In this document: positions 16,372-23,537 of the stretch, piece after piece
Numbering within the stretch: position 1 is the stretch's first letter
Layout: each line of letters opens with the position of its first letter
Assembly: GCA_037442365.1 (NCBI GenBank)
Contig: JBBIQK010000021.1
Coordinates: 1 to 42,881, forward strand
Direction: 5' to 3'
DNA from: GBS-DC sp037442365
GTDB lineage: Bacteria; Armatimonadota; Fimbriimonadia; Fimbriimonadales; GBS-DC
DNA length: 42,881 bases
Notes under the pieces: generated by a model
Database searches by the model: none
What the model was told of the DNA's origin: nothing
What the model saw: the letters and a program-made list of their open reading frames with translations, nothing else
Program-made: the position numbers and the translations under genes

Positions 16372-17474
16372 TGCACCTCGATTTCGGCGTGGAGTGCGCC
16401 TGCGGCTTTGAGCGCCTGCAGGATGGCAATCAGGTCGCGGGGGCTGACGCCCAGTGTGTTCAGGGCTTTCACCAGCGACTCGACGGACGCGCCCTCGCGC
16501 AGGTAGACCATCCGCGCTGGCTCCTCGTTCGCATCGACCTGCGTCTGGGGCACGACCTGCGTTTTGCCCTCGCTGAAGGGCGGCGGCTGGGAGACTTCGA
16601 AGGTGGTCTGCACGCGCACGGTGATGCCGCCGTGTGCAATCGCGACGGGCGCGACGCGCACATCGCCATTGACCACAACCGTGCCCGTGCGCTCGTTGAC
16701 CACCACCCGCGCCGCGATGTCGGGCAAAACGCTCAGCGTCTCCAGCTGTGCAATCAACATCACAGGGTCGGTCGCGTGCTGGGCATCCAGGGCAATCCGC
16801 ACGGTGGAGGGGTCAACCGCGCGCACCATCAGATTGGGAAACGCGCTGCGGATACTGCTGACCACGCGCGCGGCAGTGGTGAAGTCGGGCTTGTGCAGCT
16901 GGATGGTCAGGCTATTATCGCCCTGCAGGAAGCTGGCGGGCACTTCGCGTTCGATGAGCGCGCCGTTGGGGATGCGCCCAACAGTGGTGTGGTTGCGCTG
17001 CACGCGCGCGCCGCCCCCGCCGAAGTTGAACCCGCCGATGGAGAGCGGTCCCTGCGCCACCGCGTACACCTGTCCGTCCGCGCCGCGCAGCGGAGTCTGT
17101 AGCAGCGTGCCGCCCTGCAGGGAACGCGCGTCGCCAATGCTGGAGACCACCACATCGATGGTGTTGCCAGCCCGCGCGAAGGGGGGCAGTTCGGCGGTCA
17201 CCATCACTGCCGCCACATTTTTGACCTTCAGCGCGCCCGTCGGCACGGTAATCCCGAAACGCTCCAGCATGTTCGCAACCGACTGCACGGTGAAGAGCGC
17301 GCCGTTGCTGTCGCCCGTGCCCTCCAGCCCGACCACGATTCCGTAGCCCACCAGCTGGTTGGAGCGCACGCCGCGAATCTGCGCGATGTCCTTCAGGCGC
17401 ACCGACGGCGCGGCGACCTGCGCGTGCAGTCCGATGCTCCAGACAAGCGCCACCCCGAGTAGGATTGTCCGCAT
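16368..17474 (-). CDS. flgI: Flagellar P-ring protein FlgI
   Basis: 368 residues with a signal peptide (ILLGVALVWSIGLHA) and the FlgI hallmarks RLKDIAQIRGVRSNQLVGYGIVVGL-GTGD, NMLERFGI, KNVAAVMVTAELPPFARAGNTIDV and the C-terminal SVESLVKALNTLGVSPRDLIAILQALKAAGALHAEI. It forms the ring around the rod in the peptidoglycan layer, assembling in the periplasm. Its presence with FlgH implies an outer membrane. It begins 15 bases after flgH. Confidence 0.97.
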   Translation of the reverse strand: MRTILLGVALVWSIGLHAQVAAPSVRLKDIAQIRGVRSNQLVGYGIVVGLEGTGDSNGALFTVQSVANMLERFGITVPTGALKVKNVAAVMVTAELPPFARAGNTIDVVVSSIGDARSLQGGTLLQTPLRGADGQVYAVAQGPLSIGGFNFGGGGARVQRNHTTVGRIPNGALIEREVPASFLQGDNSLTIQLHKPDFTTAARVVSSIRSAFPNLMVRAVDPSTVRIALDAQHATDPVMLIAQLETLSVLPDIAARVVVNERTGTVVVNGDVRVAPVAIAHGGITVRVQTTFEVSQPPPFSEGKTQVVPQTQVDANEEPARMVYLREGASVESLVKALNTLGVSPRDLIAILQALKAAGALHAEIEVQ

Positions 17475-17489
17475 GCGTTGTTGCCTCCG

Positions 17490-18107
17490 CTAAAAGATAA
17501 TCTTGAACAGCCGCGTCAGGATGCCCTCGCGCTGGCGCGAGCCGACAATGCCCTTGCCCTCGAAGTAAATCTCGGCGTTGGCAATCGCTGTGGAGGGCAC
17601 AGTGTTGTCCGCGCGGATGTCGCGAATGCGCACCAGCCCGCTGAACACCAGCGTCTGGGTTTCCTCGTTAATTTTTAAGGTGCGTCTGCCTTCCACGCGC
17701 AGCACGCCGTTGGGGAAGGTCTCCACCACCTGCACGGTGATGCGCGTTTGCAGCGTGCCCGCGCGGGCGGTATTGCCCTGCGTGCTGGACTCCGTCCTGC
17801 CCGATGCGCCCAGTTCGGGCCAGAGGAAGTTCAGCAGGGGTCCGACGCCTGCTGTGGTGGACGCCGACTCGCTCTTCTGCACATCGGTATTCGCGCGTGC
17901 GGAGGCGGTGGTGTTTTCCGCGACTACGATGGTCACCAGGTCGCCGACGCGCCGCGCTTTGAAATCATCGTACAGGCTGCCCGAACGGTCATCCCAGAGC
18001 GAGCCAGTGGCGGGAGGCACATCAAGATGAGGTTTGGGCAGTGGGTCTTCCAGATGGGACTGTGCTGTCTGCACCATTAGACAGAGTGTCAAAATTGCCC
18101 AGCTCAT
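17490..18107 (-). CDS. flgH: Flagellar L-ring protein FlgH, without an obvious lipobox
   Basis: 205 residues. The FlgH core is clear: SLYDDFKARRVGDLVTIVVAENTTASARANT, a Gly/Ser-rich middle, VEGRRTLKINEETQTLVFSGLVRIRDI and the terminal YFEGKGIVGSRQREGILTRLFKIIF. FlgH normally is an outer-membrane lipoprotein. Here the N-terminus (MSWAILTLCLMVQTAQS) is short and hydrophobic, has no basic residues, and its only cysteine, C9, lacks the small residue usually found just before the lipidated Cys. It may be anchored without lipid. Its ATG overlaps the flgA stop by 4 bases. Confidence 0.95.
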   Translation of the reverse strand: MSWAILTLCLMVQTAQSHLEDPLPKPHLDVPPATGSLWDDRSGSLYDDFKARRVGDLVTIVVAENTTASARANTDVQKSESASTTAGVGPLLNFLWPELGASGRTESSTQGNTARAGTLQTRITVQVVETFPNGVLRVEGRRTLKINEETQTLVFSGLVRIRDIRADNTVPSTAIANAEIYFEGKGIVGSRQREGILTRLFKIIF

Positions 18108-18964
18108 AGCCTCACCTCCACGACGCCTGTGTCCACAATCTGGGCGCGGAGCGTCTTCTGCGTTTCGGGAATGTAGACAGGAATCGTTTCTTCAAGCGCG
18201 CCTGTAGCGCGTGCGACGCCTTTCACCTCCAGCGTGACGCCATCGGCGATAATCCGCACATGGACGCTTTCGCCGGAGCGAATCGCGATTTGACGCGCCT
18301 GTACGGGCGCTTTGAATCGGAGTAGGTAGCGTGCGCGGGGCTGATTCTCCACCAGCGCGATTACCTCCAGGATTGCTGACTGGGCGCCGACGCGCGGCTC
18401 ACTCCCCAGTTGGAAGGCGACTTCGCCGCTGGGAAGCGTTGCAGGCGCGGGAGGGTTTTCCAGCGTCCATTCGCTGGCGCGTTCGCCCAGAATCGCTTTC
18501 AATCGCTCGCGGGCAAACTGTTCCAGCTGGCTGGTCTCCAGCGCTTGCGCTGTGCGTGTGATGCGTACATTCGGCGGCATCTCCAGCTGGATGGCGCTGG
18601 GGTCTATCCCATGTTGACGTAGGCGGGTGAGCAGTTGTTGTCGGGTAAACAGGCGCGACTGTCCAGCCAGCGGCGACGCGCCCAGCTCAATCTGTAAAAG
18701 CGTTTGACAAAGCGTCTCATCGCCCTCGGCGGTGGCGATATCGCCCAGCCGAAAGCGCGCGCCCTGTACCGTGACCTGTTCGGGAATGCGCACCGTCGCT
18801 TTGATAGACTGGTTGACAGGGGTTGACAGGCTGTCTAAAGGCGTGTCCAAGAATGTTTTGACGCCCTGCGCCTGCGTAAGACAGTCCACCTGCTGTGAAG
18901 GCTCCTCCGTAAGCCGCGCCGTGGCAATCCATAGCATGCCCAGAATCAGCACGGCGTTCATCAC
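18104..18964 (-). CDS. flgA: Flagella basal body P-ring formation protein FlgA
   Basis: 286 residues beginning with a hydrophobic signal (AVLILGMLWIATA). The C-terminal SAF/ChapFlgA region is recognisable: VQARQIAIRSGESVHVRIIADGVTLEVKGVARATGALEETIPV and LRAQIVDTGVVEV. FlgA is the periplasmic chaperone for P-ring assembly, in keeping with flgH and flgI downstream. It heads the leftward flagellar operon. The start is GTG at 18964 or ATG at 18961. A sigma-28 type -10 (GCCGATAA) ends only 6 bases before the GTG, so the transcript is expected to be leaderless or nearly so. Confidence 0.9.
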   Translation of the reverse strand: MMNAVLILGMLWIATARLTEEPSQQVDCLTQAQGVKTFLDTPLDSLSTPVNQSIKATVRIPEQVTVQGARFRLGDIATAEGDETLCQTLLQIELGASPLAGQSRLFTRQQLLTRLRQHGIDPSAIQLEMPPNVRITRTAQALETSQLEQFARERLKAILGERASEWTLENPPAPATLPSGEVAFQLGSEPRVGAQSAILEVIALVENQPRARYLLRFKAPVQARQIAIRSGESVHVRIIADGVTLEVKGVARATGALEETIPVYIPETQKTLRAQIVDTGVVEVRL

Positions 18965-18970
18965 GCGCCA

Positions 18971-18998
18971 TTATCGGCAGGCAAACCCGTATTTTTGA
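18971..18998 (-). promoter_or_regulatory. Sigma-28 (FliA/SigD) type promoter for flgA operon
   Basis: Read leftward: TCAA (18998-18995), 16 bases, then GCCGATAA (18978-18971). The -10 matches the flagellar sigma-28 consensus GCCGATAA/T exactly, and TCAA resembles the TAAA -35. It forms one arm of an inverted repeat with the fliD promoter. Confidence 0.75.
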
Positions 18999-19001
18999 GA
19001 G

Positions 19002-19029
19002 TCCAGAATGCAAGACGCCTTGCCGATAA
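19002..19029 (+). promoter_or_regulatory. Sigma-28 (FliA/SigD) type promoter for fliD operon
   Basis: GCCGATAA at 19022-19029 is an exact sigma-28 -10. The -35 is poor (TCCA at 19002-19005, 16 bases upstream). Transcription would start near 19036, leaving a leader of about 61 bases before the fliD ATG with its AGGAGGTG Shine-Dalgarno at 19082-19089. Confidence 0.65.
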
Positions 19030-19096
19030 TCGCGATGAAGGCGGAGTCGCATGGAGGCGCGGCTGATGAGAAGGATATACCAGGAGGTGGGTCAGA

Positions 19097-21379
19097 ATGA
19101 TCAGCGGCAATATGAGCGGAATCAATTTCGCGGGGTTAGCGACGGGGATTGACACCGAGTCAATCATCCAGAAGCTAACGGAGCTGCAGGCGCGCCCGAT
19201 GCAGCGGCTGATGGTGCGCAAGTCGCAGCTGCAGAGCCGCATGAGCGCGTTCGACCAGTTTCGCGGGCTGGTCAATAGCCTGGCGTCGGCGGCGGGCGCG
19301 CTTTCGGTCAACAGCGCGTTCAACTCCGTGCGGGGGACTTCCAGCGATACGCAGGTCGCGACCATCACCTCCTCCACTGAGGCGATTCCGGGCGCCTACG
19401 AGCTGCGCGTGCGCAAGCTGGCGCAGGCGCATAAGATTGTCAGCGGCGCGCACACATCCGCCACTGCGGAATTGGGCGCGAGCGGGCAATTTATGGTGAA
19501 CGGCAAGGTCATCACGCTCCAGTCCACGGACACGCTGCAGTCGGTGGCGCAGAAAATCAACGCGGCAGGCGCGGGCGTCACTGCCTCCGTGTTGAATACC
19601 GACAACGGCGCGTACCTGACGCTCACGGCAAACGAGACCGGCAAGAACAGCAAAATCCAGCTGGCGGATGTCGGCGGCTGGCAGGTGTTGTCGCCAACGC
19701 TGAAGCTGGTGAGCTACGACGAATTTATTCGCAATCAGCAGAACAACGCCGCGCTCTCCGACCGATTCCGCGATTCGGGGCAGACGCTGGCGCAGGTGTT
19801 CGGGATGACCAGCCCCCCCAGTGGCACGATTCAAATTAATGGGCAGAGCATCGCCGTCGACTTCGCAACCGACACCCTCGCCTCGCTGGTGGGCAAAATC
19901 AACGGTGCGGGCGCAGGGGTCACCGCGTCGCTCGTGACCGAAACCGAGAACGGGACCACCTACTACCGCCTTAAAATCGACGGCGGGGGTAGCCTGCCCA
20001 CTTTTGTAGACGACCAGAATATCCTCAAGAATCTGGGCGTATTGCAAAACGGCTATCAAAATGAGCTGGTGCAGGCGCAGGACGCCGAGTTCACCATCGA
20101 CGGGTTCGAATTCCGCCGCAGCCGCAATCAGGTGAACGACGCGATTCAGGGCGTGACGATTAACCTGCTCAGTGCGGACGCCGATAACCCGAAAACGGCG
20201 ATCCTGACCCTCTCGCGCGATGCGGAAGCCGCAAAGGGCGCCGTGACCAACTTCGTGAATGCATTCAACAGCATTGTCGACTTCCTCAAGCAGAACGCCT
20301 CTATCAACAAAGATACGCTTCAGGCGGGCGTGCTATTCGGCGACACGACGGTCAGCACGGTCGTGGATGGGCTGATTAACCGCACGATTAGCGCGATCCC
20401 GAACCTGCAGGATGGGTTGCGTGTACTGGCACAGGTGGGCGTGCAGCTGGGTCAGGACGGCAAGCTCAGTTTTGACGAAGGGAAGTTCACGCAGGCGTTG
20501 TCGCAGGATTTGCAGGGCGTGATGCGCCTGTTCACCGCTTCGGGACGCGCGACAGACCCCAACATCAGTTTTATCTCATCGACCGATAAGACGAAAGCCT
20601 CGCCTCTGGAGGGGTACGAAGTGGTGATTACGCAGGCGGCGACCCGCGCGCAGGCAACTGCAGGCGTGGCGCAGACCAGCGCCAGCACCACGACAGAGAC
20701 ACTCACTTTCAGCGGCGCGCTGTTCGGCGATACGCCTGTGAACCTGACTATCGCCGCGGGCAGTACGCTGAACGACACGGTGAACCTCATTAACAACGAC
20801 TCACGCCTGCGCAACCGTGTTGTGGCAAGCGTGGAGGACGGCAAACTGGTCATCCGTGCGGTCAATTACGGCTCGGCGAGCAACTTCACGGTAGTCTCGA
20901 ACCTCGCAGCGGCGTCTGATAACTCTGGCATCGGCACAACCGCCATCAACGCCGAGGGGCTGGATGTGCAGGGCACCATCAACGGCGAGGCGGCGACGGG
21001 GCGTGGGCAGTTCCTCACGGGCAATAGCGATAACCCGAACACGGCGGGACTGCAGATTCGCGTGACGGCGACTGCACCTGGAACCTATGGACGCGTTCAC
21101 TTCACGCGCGGCGTCGCCGACCAGGTGCGCCTCTTCGCCCGGCAGGCGACCGACATCGTGAACGGCGATATCCAGAACGCAACGAACACCCTGCGCGATC
21201 AGATGAGCGCCATAGACCAGCAGATGGAGGCTATCCGCGAGGAGGTTAGCCGTCGGGAACTGATGTTGCGCGAGCAGTTTGCCCGCATGGAGCGCGCGAT
21301 TAGCCAGATGCAGAGTCAGGGCGCGCGATTGGCGGCGCTCGCGTCCAGCTTGCCGCGCGTTGGAATCGCAGGCTTCTAA
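19097..21379 (+). CDS. fliD: Flagellar filament cap protein FliD
   Basis: A 760-residue, long FliD. The N-terminal FliD_N region (INFAGLATGIDTESIIQKLTELQARPMQRL) and the C-terminal coiled coil (LRDQMSAIDQQMEAIREEVSRRELMLREQFARMERAISQMQSQGARL) are characteristic of the cap that folds flagellin at the filament tip. The middle contains repeated hydrophilic beta-rich modules with VAQKINAAGAGVTASV and VGKINGAGAGVTASL, which look like duplicated domains. Export is through the flagellar apparatus. A near-perfect AGGAGGTG precedes the ATG by 7 bases. fliS and a fliT-like gene follow directly. Confidence 0.95.
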   Translation: MISGNMSGINFAGLATGIDTESIIQKLTELQARPMQRLMVRKSQLQSRMSAFDQFRGLVNSLASAAGALSVNSAFNSVRGTSSDTQVATITSSTEAIPGAYELRVRKLAQAHKIVSGAHTSATAELGASGQFMVNGKVITLQSTDTLQSVAQKINAAGAGVTASVLNTDNGAYLTLTANETGKNSKIQLADVGGWQVLSPTLKLVSYDEFIRNQQNNAALSDRFRDSGQTLAQVFGMTSPPSGTIQINGQSIAVDFATDTLASLVGKINGAGAGVTASLVTETENGTTYYRLKIDGGGSLPTFVDDQNILKNLGVLQNGYQNELVQAQDAEFTIDGFEFRRSRNQVNDAIQGVTINLLSADADNPKTAILTLSRDAEAAKGAVTNFVNAFNSIVDFLKQNASINKDTLQAGVLFGDTTVSTVVDGLINRTISAIPNLQDGLRVLAQVGVQLGQDGKLSFDEGKFTQALSQDLQGVMRLFTASGRATDPNISFISSTDKTKASPLEGYEVVITQAATRAQATAGVAQTSASTTTETLTFSGALFGDTPVNLTIAAGSTLNDTVNLINNDSRLRNRVVASVEDGKLVIRAVNYGSASNFTVVSNLAAASDNSGIGTTAINAEGLDVQGTINGEAATGRGQFLTGNSDNPNTAGLQIRVTATAPGTYGRVHFTRGVADQVRLFARQATDIVNGDIQNATNTLRDQMSAIDQQMEAIREEVSRRELMLREQFARMERAISQMQSQGARLAALASSLPRVGIAGF

Positions 21380-21397
21380 ATGGAGGAGACTCATTCT

Positions 21398-21820
21398 ATG
21401 TATGGTGGCGTGAACGGACATGACCGATACCTGGAAACAGCAGTGGAGACCGCCAGCCCCGCACGGCTGATTGTGATGCTGTATGACGGGGCAATCCGTT
21501 TCATCAACGAGGCGGCGTATGCGATGCAGCAGCGCGACTACGAAACCCAGAACACAAAGCTGCAACGCGCGCAGAAAATCCTTGCTGAACTCATCAGCAG
21601 CCTCGACTTCGACAAAGGCGGCGAAATCGCCGAGAACCTGTTCCGCCTGTATACCTACATGTATAACCAGCTGGTGGAGGCGAACATCAACGACAACCAC
21701 GAGCGGCTGGAGCATGTGGTGGATCTGCTGAGCGAACTCCGCGAGGCGTGGGATACCATCGCGACGGAGTCGGAAGCGCAGGTGGAGCTGCCCAGAATGC
21801 GGGTGAGTTTACATGGCTAA
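21398..21820 (+). CDS. fliS: Flagellin export chaperone FliS
   Basis: 140 residues. The family's start (MYGG...DRYLETAVETASPARLIVMLYDGAIRFI), the helical core (KLQRAQKILAELISSLDFDKGGEIAENLFRLYTYMYNQLVEANI) and the LLSELREAWDTI end are all present. FliS keeps flagellin unfolded in the cytoplasm before export. The ATG at 21398 is preferred over one at 21380 because FliS proteins start at MY and GGAGGAG lies 9 bases upstream of it. It overlaps the next gene by 8 bases. Confidence 0.95.
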   Translation: MYGGVNGHDRYLETAVETASPARLIVMLYDGAIRFINEAAYAMQQRDYETQNTKLQRAQKILAELISSLDFDKGGEIAENLFRLYTYMYNQLVEANINDNHERLEHVVDLLSELREAWDTIATESEAQVELPRMRVSLHG

Positions 21821-22148
21821 ATCGCTGGTGGAGACCCTGCTGCACGATTTCTGGATGCTCAGCCTCTGCCTGGAGGACGCCCTCGAGGAGGAGCGCTGGG
21901 ACGAGGTCACGGGGCTGTTGCAGCGTCGGGAGGAGTCGCTGCGCACACTGGAGCGCCTCGAACCCGACCCGAAGTGGCTCCCGCTGTTGCGCCGTGCGCT
22001 GGAGGCAGACGAGCGATGTCAGAGTCTGCTGCGCCGCAAGCAGCGCGCCCTGCTGAGCGAGCTGGAGCAGGAGCAGCGTCAGCGTGCGTGTCAGGAGACC
22101 TACGAACCGCCGCCTCCCAGCGACTGGAAATTTGAGGCAGAGGGATAA
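21813..22148 (+). CDS. FliT-like small helical protein
   Basis: 111 residues, predicted almost entirely helical (LLHDFWMLSLCLEDALEEERWDEVTGLLQRREESLRTLERLEP, then LLRRKQRALLSELEQEQRQR). Position immediately after fliS and overlapping it, size, and the WDEVTGLLQRREESL pattern fit FliT-type chaperones, which attend FliD. Sequence similarity in this family is low, so the call rests mainly on context. The C-terminus is proline-rich and probably disordered. Confidence 0.65.
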   Translation: MAKSLVETLLHDFWMLSLCLEDALEEERWDEVTGLLQRREESLRTLERLEPDPKWLPLLRRALEADERCQSLLRRKQRALLSELEQEQRQRACQETYEPPPPSDWKFEAEG

Positions 22149-22153
22149 GCGGA

Positions 22154-23464
22154 CTATATCCCCTCGCGGCGTGCGTGGCGGATAAAGTCCAGAATCTTCG
22201 ATTCGACGCCCAGCGGCTTCGGCTCATAGTAGGGCAGGCTCCAGTCGCCGTCGGGCATATACTGCTGTTCGACCCAGCCGCGCGGGTCGTCGTGGGGATA
22301 CAGGTAGCCTTCCGCGTGCCCCAGTTCGCGCAAGCCCGCATGCGGCGCGTTGCGCAGGTGGAGGGGGATGGGCGTGAGGGGCTTGGAGCGGGCGTCTTCC
22401 AGCGCGCGCTTGATCGCAAGATAACTTGCGTTGCTTTTGGGGGAGCAGGCGAGGTAGGTCGTCAGATGTCCCAGAATAATCTGCGCTTCGGGCATCCCGA
22501 CGCGCTCGACGGCTTGCGCGCCTGCAGCGGCGAGGATAAGCGCGGTCGGGTTCGCGTTGCCGATGTCCTCGCTGGCTAAAATCAGCAGGCGACGCACGAT
22601 GAAGCGTGGGTCTTCGCCAGCCAGCAGCATCCGCGCGAGGTAGTGTAGTGCAGCGTCGGGATCGCTCCCGCGCACCGACTTGATGAACGCCGAGATAGTG
22701 TCGTAATGATAGTCGCCCTGCTGGTCATAGCGGAGCAGGGGCTTTTGCAGGAGCTGTTCAATAAGCGGCAGCTCGATGACGCCGCCGTCGGGGGTCTGGA
22801 GCGCGGCGGTCTCCAGAATGTTCAGGGCAAGGCGTGCGTCGCCGTTCGCGCAGCGGGTGAGGTGTTCCAGCGCATCGGGCGCCATCTGCAGGTTCCGCGC
22901 ACCCAGCCCGCGTTCGGAATCGTGCAGGGCGCGTTCCATCAGCAGGCGCACCTCCGCGTCGGTGAGCGGCTGGAGCGTCAGCACGCGCGCCCGCGAGAGC
23001 AGCGCGTTGCTCAGCACCAGGAACGGGTTCTCAGTCGTCGCGCCGACCAGCGTGAAAGTGCCATCCTCCAGATAGCCCAGCAGCGAGTCCTGTTGCGTGC
23101 GGGTGAAGTGGTGGATTTCGTCCAGCAGGAGCAGGGTGGGCTGTCCCGTGGTTTTGAGCCGCTGGCGGGCGCGTTCGGCGGCTTTGCGGATGTCGGCGAC
23201 GCCCGCGGTGACCGCGCTGTGCGCCTCGACGCATGCGTGCGTGTAGTGAGCAATCAGGTAGGCGAGGCTGGTCTTGCCGCAGCCCGGCGGCGCCCAGAGG
23301 ATGACCGACCCCAGCGCGCCCTGCTCAATCGCGCGGCGGATGGGCATCCCTTCGCTTAGCAGATGCCCCTGTCCGACATACTCTTCCAGCGTGCGGGGGC
23401 GCATTCGCGTCGCCAGCGGCAACGGCGCGGTCTTTGACTCCGCCCCAAACAGCTCCGATTGCAT
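22154..23464 (-). CDS. rarA: Replication-associated recombination protein RarA (MgsA)
   Basis: A 436-residue AAA+ ATPase of the RarA/MgsA/WRNIP1 family that acts at stalled replication forks. It has the opening RMRPRTLEEYVGQGHLL, Walker A A58-PPGCGK-T65, Walker B LLLLDEIHHF with D115-E116, the sensor LVGATTENPFL followed by NALLSRARVLTL, and a C-terminal tetramerisation region including SDPDAALHYLARMLLAGEDPRFI and LPLHLRNAPH-like text. It faces fliT with 5 bases between the stops. GGTATCCT ends 7 bases before the ATG, suggesting a leaderless message. Confidence 0.95.
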   Translation of the reverse strand: MQSELFGAESKTAPLPLATRMRPRTLEEYVGQGHLLSEGMPIRRAIEQGALGSVILWAPPGCGKTSLAYLIAHYTHACVEAHSAVTAGVADIRKAAERARQRLKTTGQPTLLLLDEIHHFTRTQQDSLLGYLEDGTFTLVGATTENPFLVLSNALLSRARVLTLQPLTDAEVRLLMERALHDSERGLGARNLQMAPDALEHLTRCANGDARLALNILETAALQTPDGGVIELPLIEQLLQKPLLRYDQQGDYHYDTISAFIKSVRGSDPDAALHYLARMLLAGEDPRFIVRRLLILASEDIGNANPTALILAAAGAQAVERVGMPEAQIILGHLTTYLACSPKSNASYLAIKRALEDARSKPLTPIPLHLRNAPHAGLRELGHAEGYLYPHDDPRGWVEQQYMPDGDWSLPYYEPKPLGVESKILDFIRHARREGI

Positions 23465-23471
23465 CAGCGCA

Positions 23472-23479
23472 TAGGATAC
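23472..23479 (-). promoter_or_regulatory. -10-like box GGTATCCT before rarA
   Basis: On the minus strand GGTATCCT ends at 23472, 7 bases before the rarA ATG. It differs from the window's GGTATAmT box at one or two positions. It is divergent to the TATAAT box at 23499-23504. Confidence 0.35.
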
Positions 23480-23496
23480 CCTGCAAAAAAGAATGG

Positions 23497-23504
23497 GCTA
23501 TAAT
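23497..23504 (+). promoter_or_regulatory. -10 box GCTATAAT for the HAF/dockerin gene
   Basis: A perfect TATAAT at 23499-23504. Transcription would begin near 23511, giving a 27-base leader with GGGAGA (23527-23532) five bases before the ATG at 23538. Confidence 0.6.
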
Positions 23505-23537
23505 AGACACATGTGCCTGCGCGCACGGGAGACAACA

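Larger units (their letters stand above)
18970..19030. repeat. Inverted repeat carrying the two divergent sigma-28 -10 elements
   Basis: ATTATCGGCAGGC (18970-18982) is repeated in reverse as GCCTTGCCGATAAT (19017-19030), identical over 13 bases apart from one extra T. The arms are the -10 elements and flanks of the divergent flgA and fliD promoters. The 34 bases between them are shared by both. Confidence 0.8.

Noticed and set aside
19051..19152. 33-codon upstream open frame overlapping the fliD start
   Set aside because: No ribosome site and no recognisable product. The strong AGGAGGTG belongs to fliD.
19097..21379. Possible assembly duplication within fliD (repeated INGAGAGVTAS-type segments)
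   Set aside because: The repeats differ at the DNA level and are in frame, so they are domain repeats inside FliD and not an artefact.
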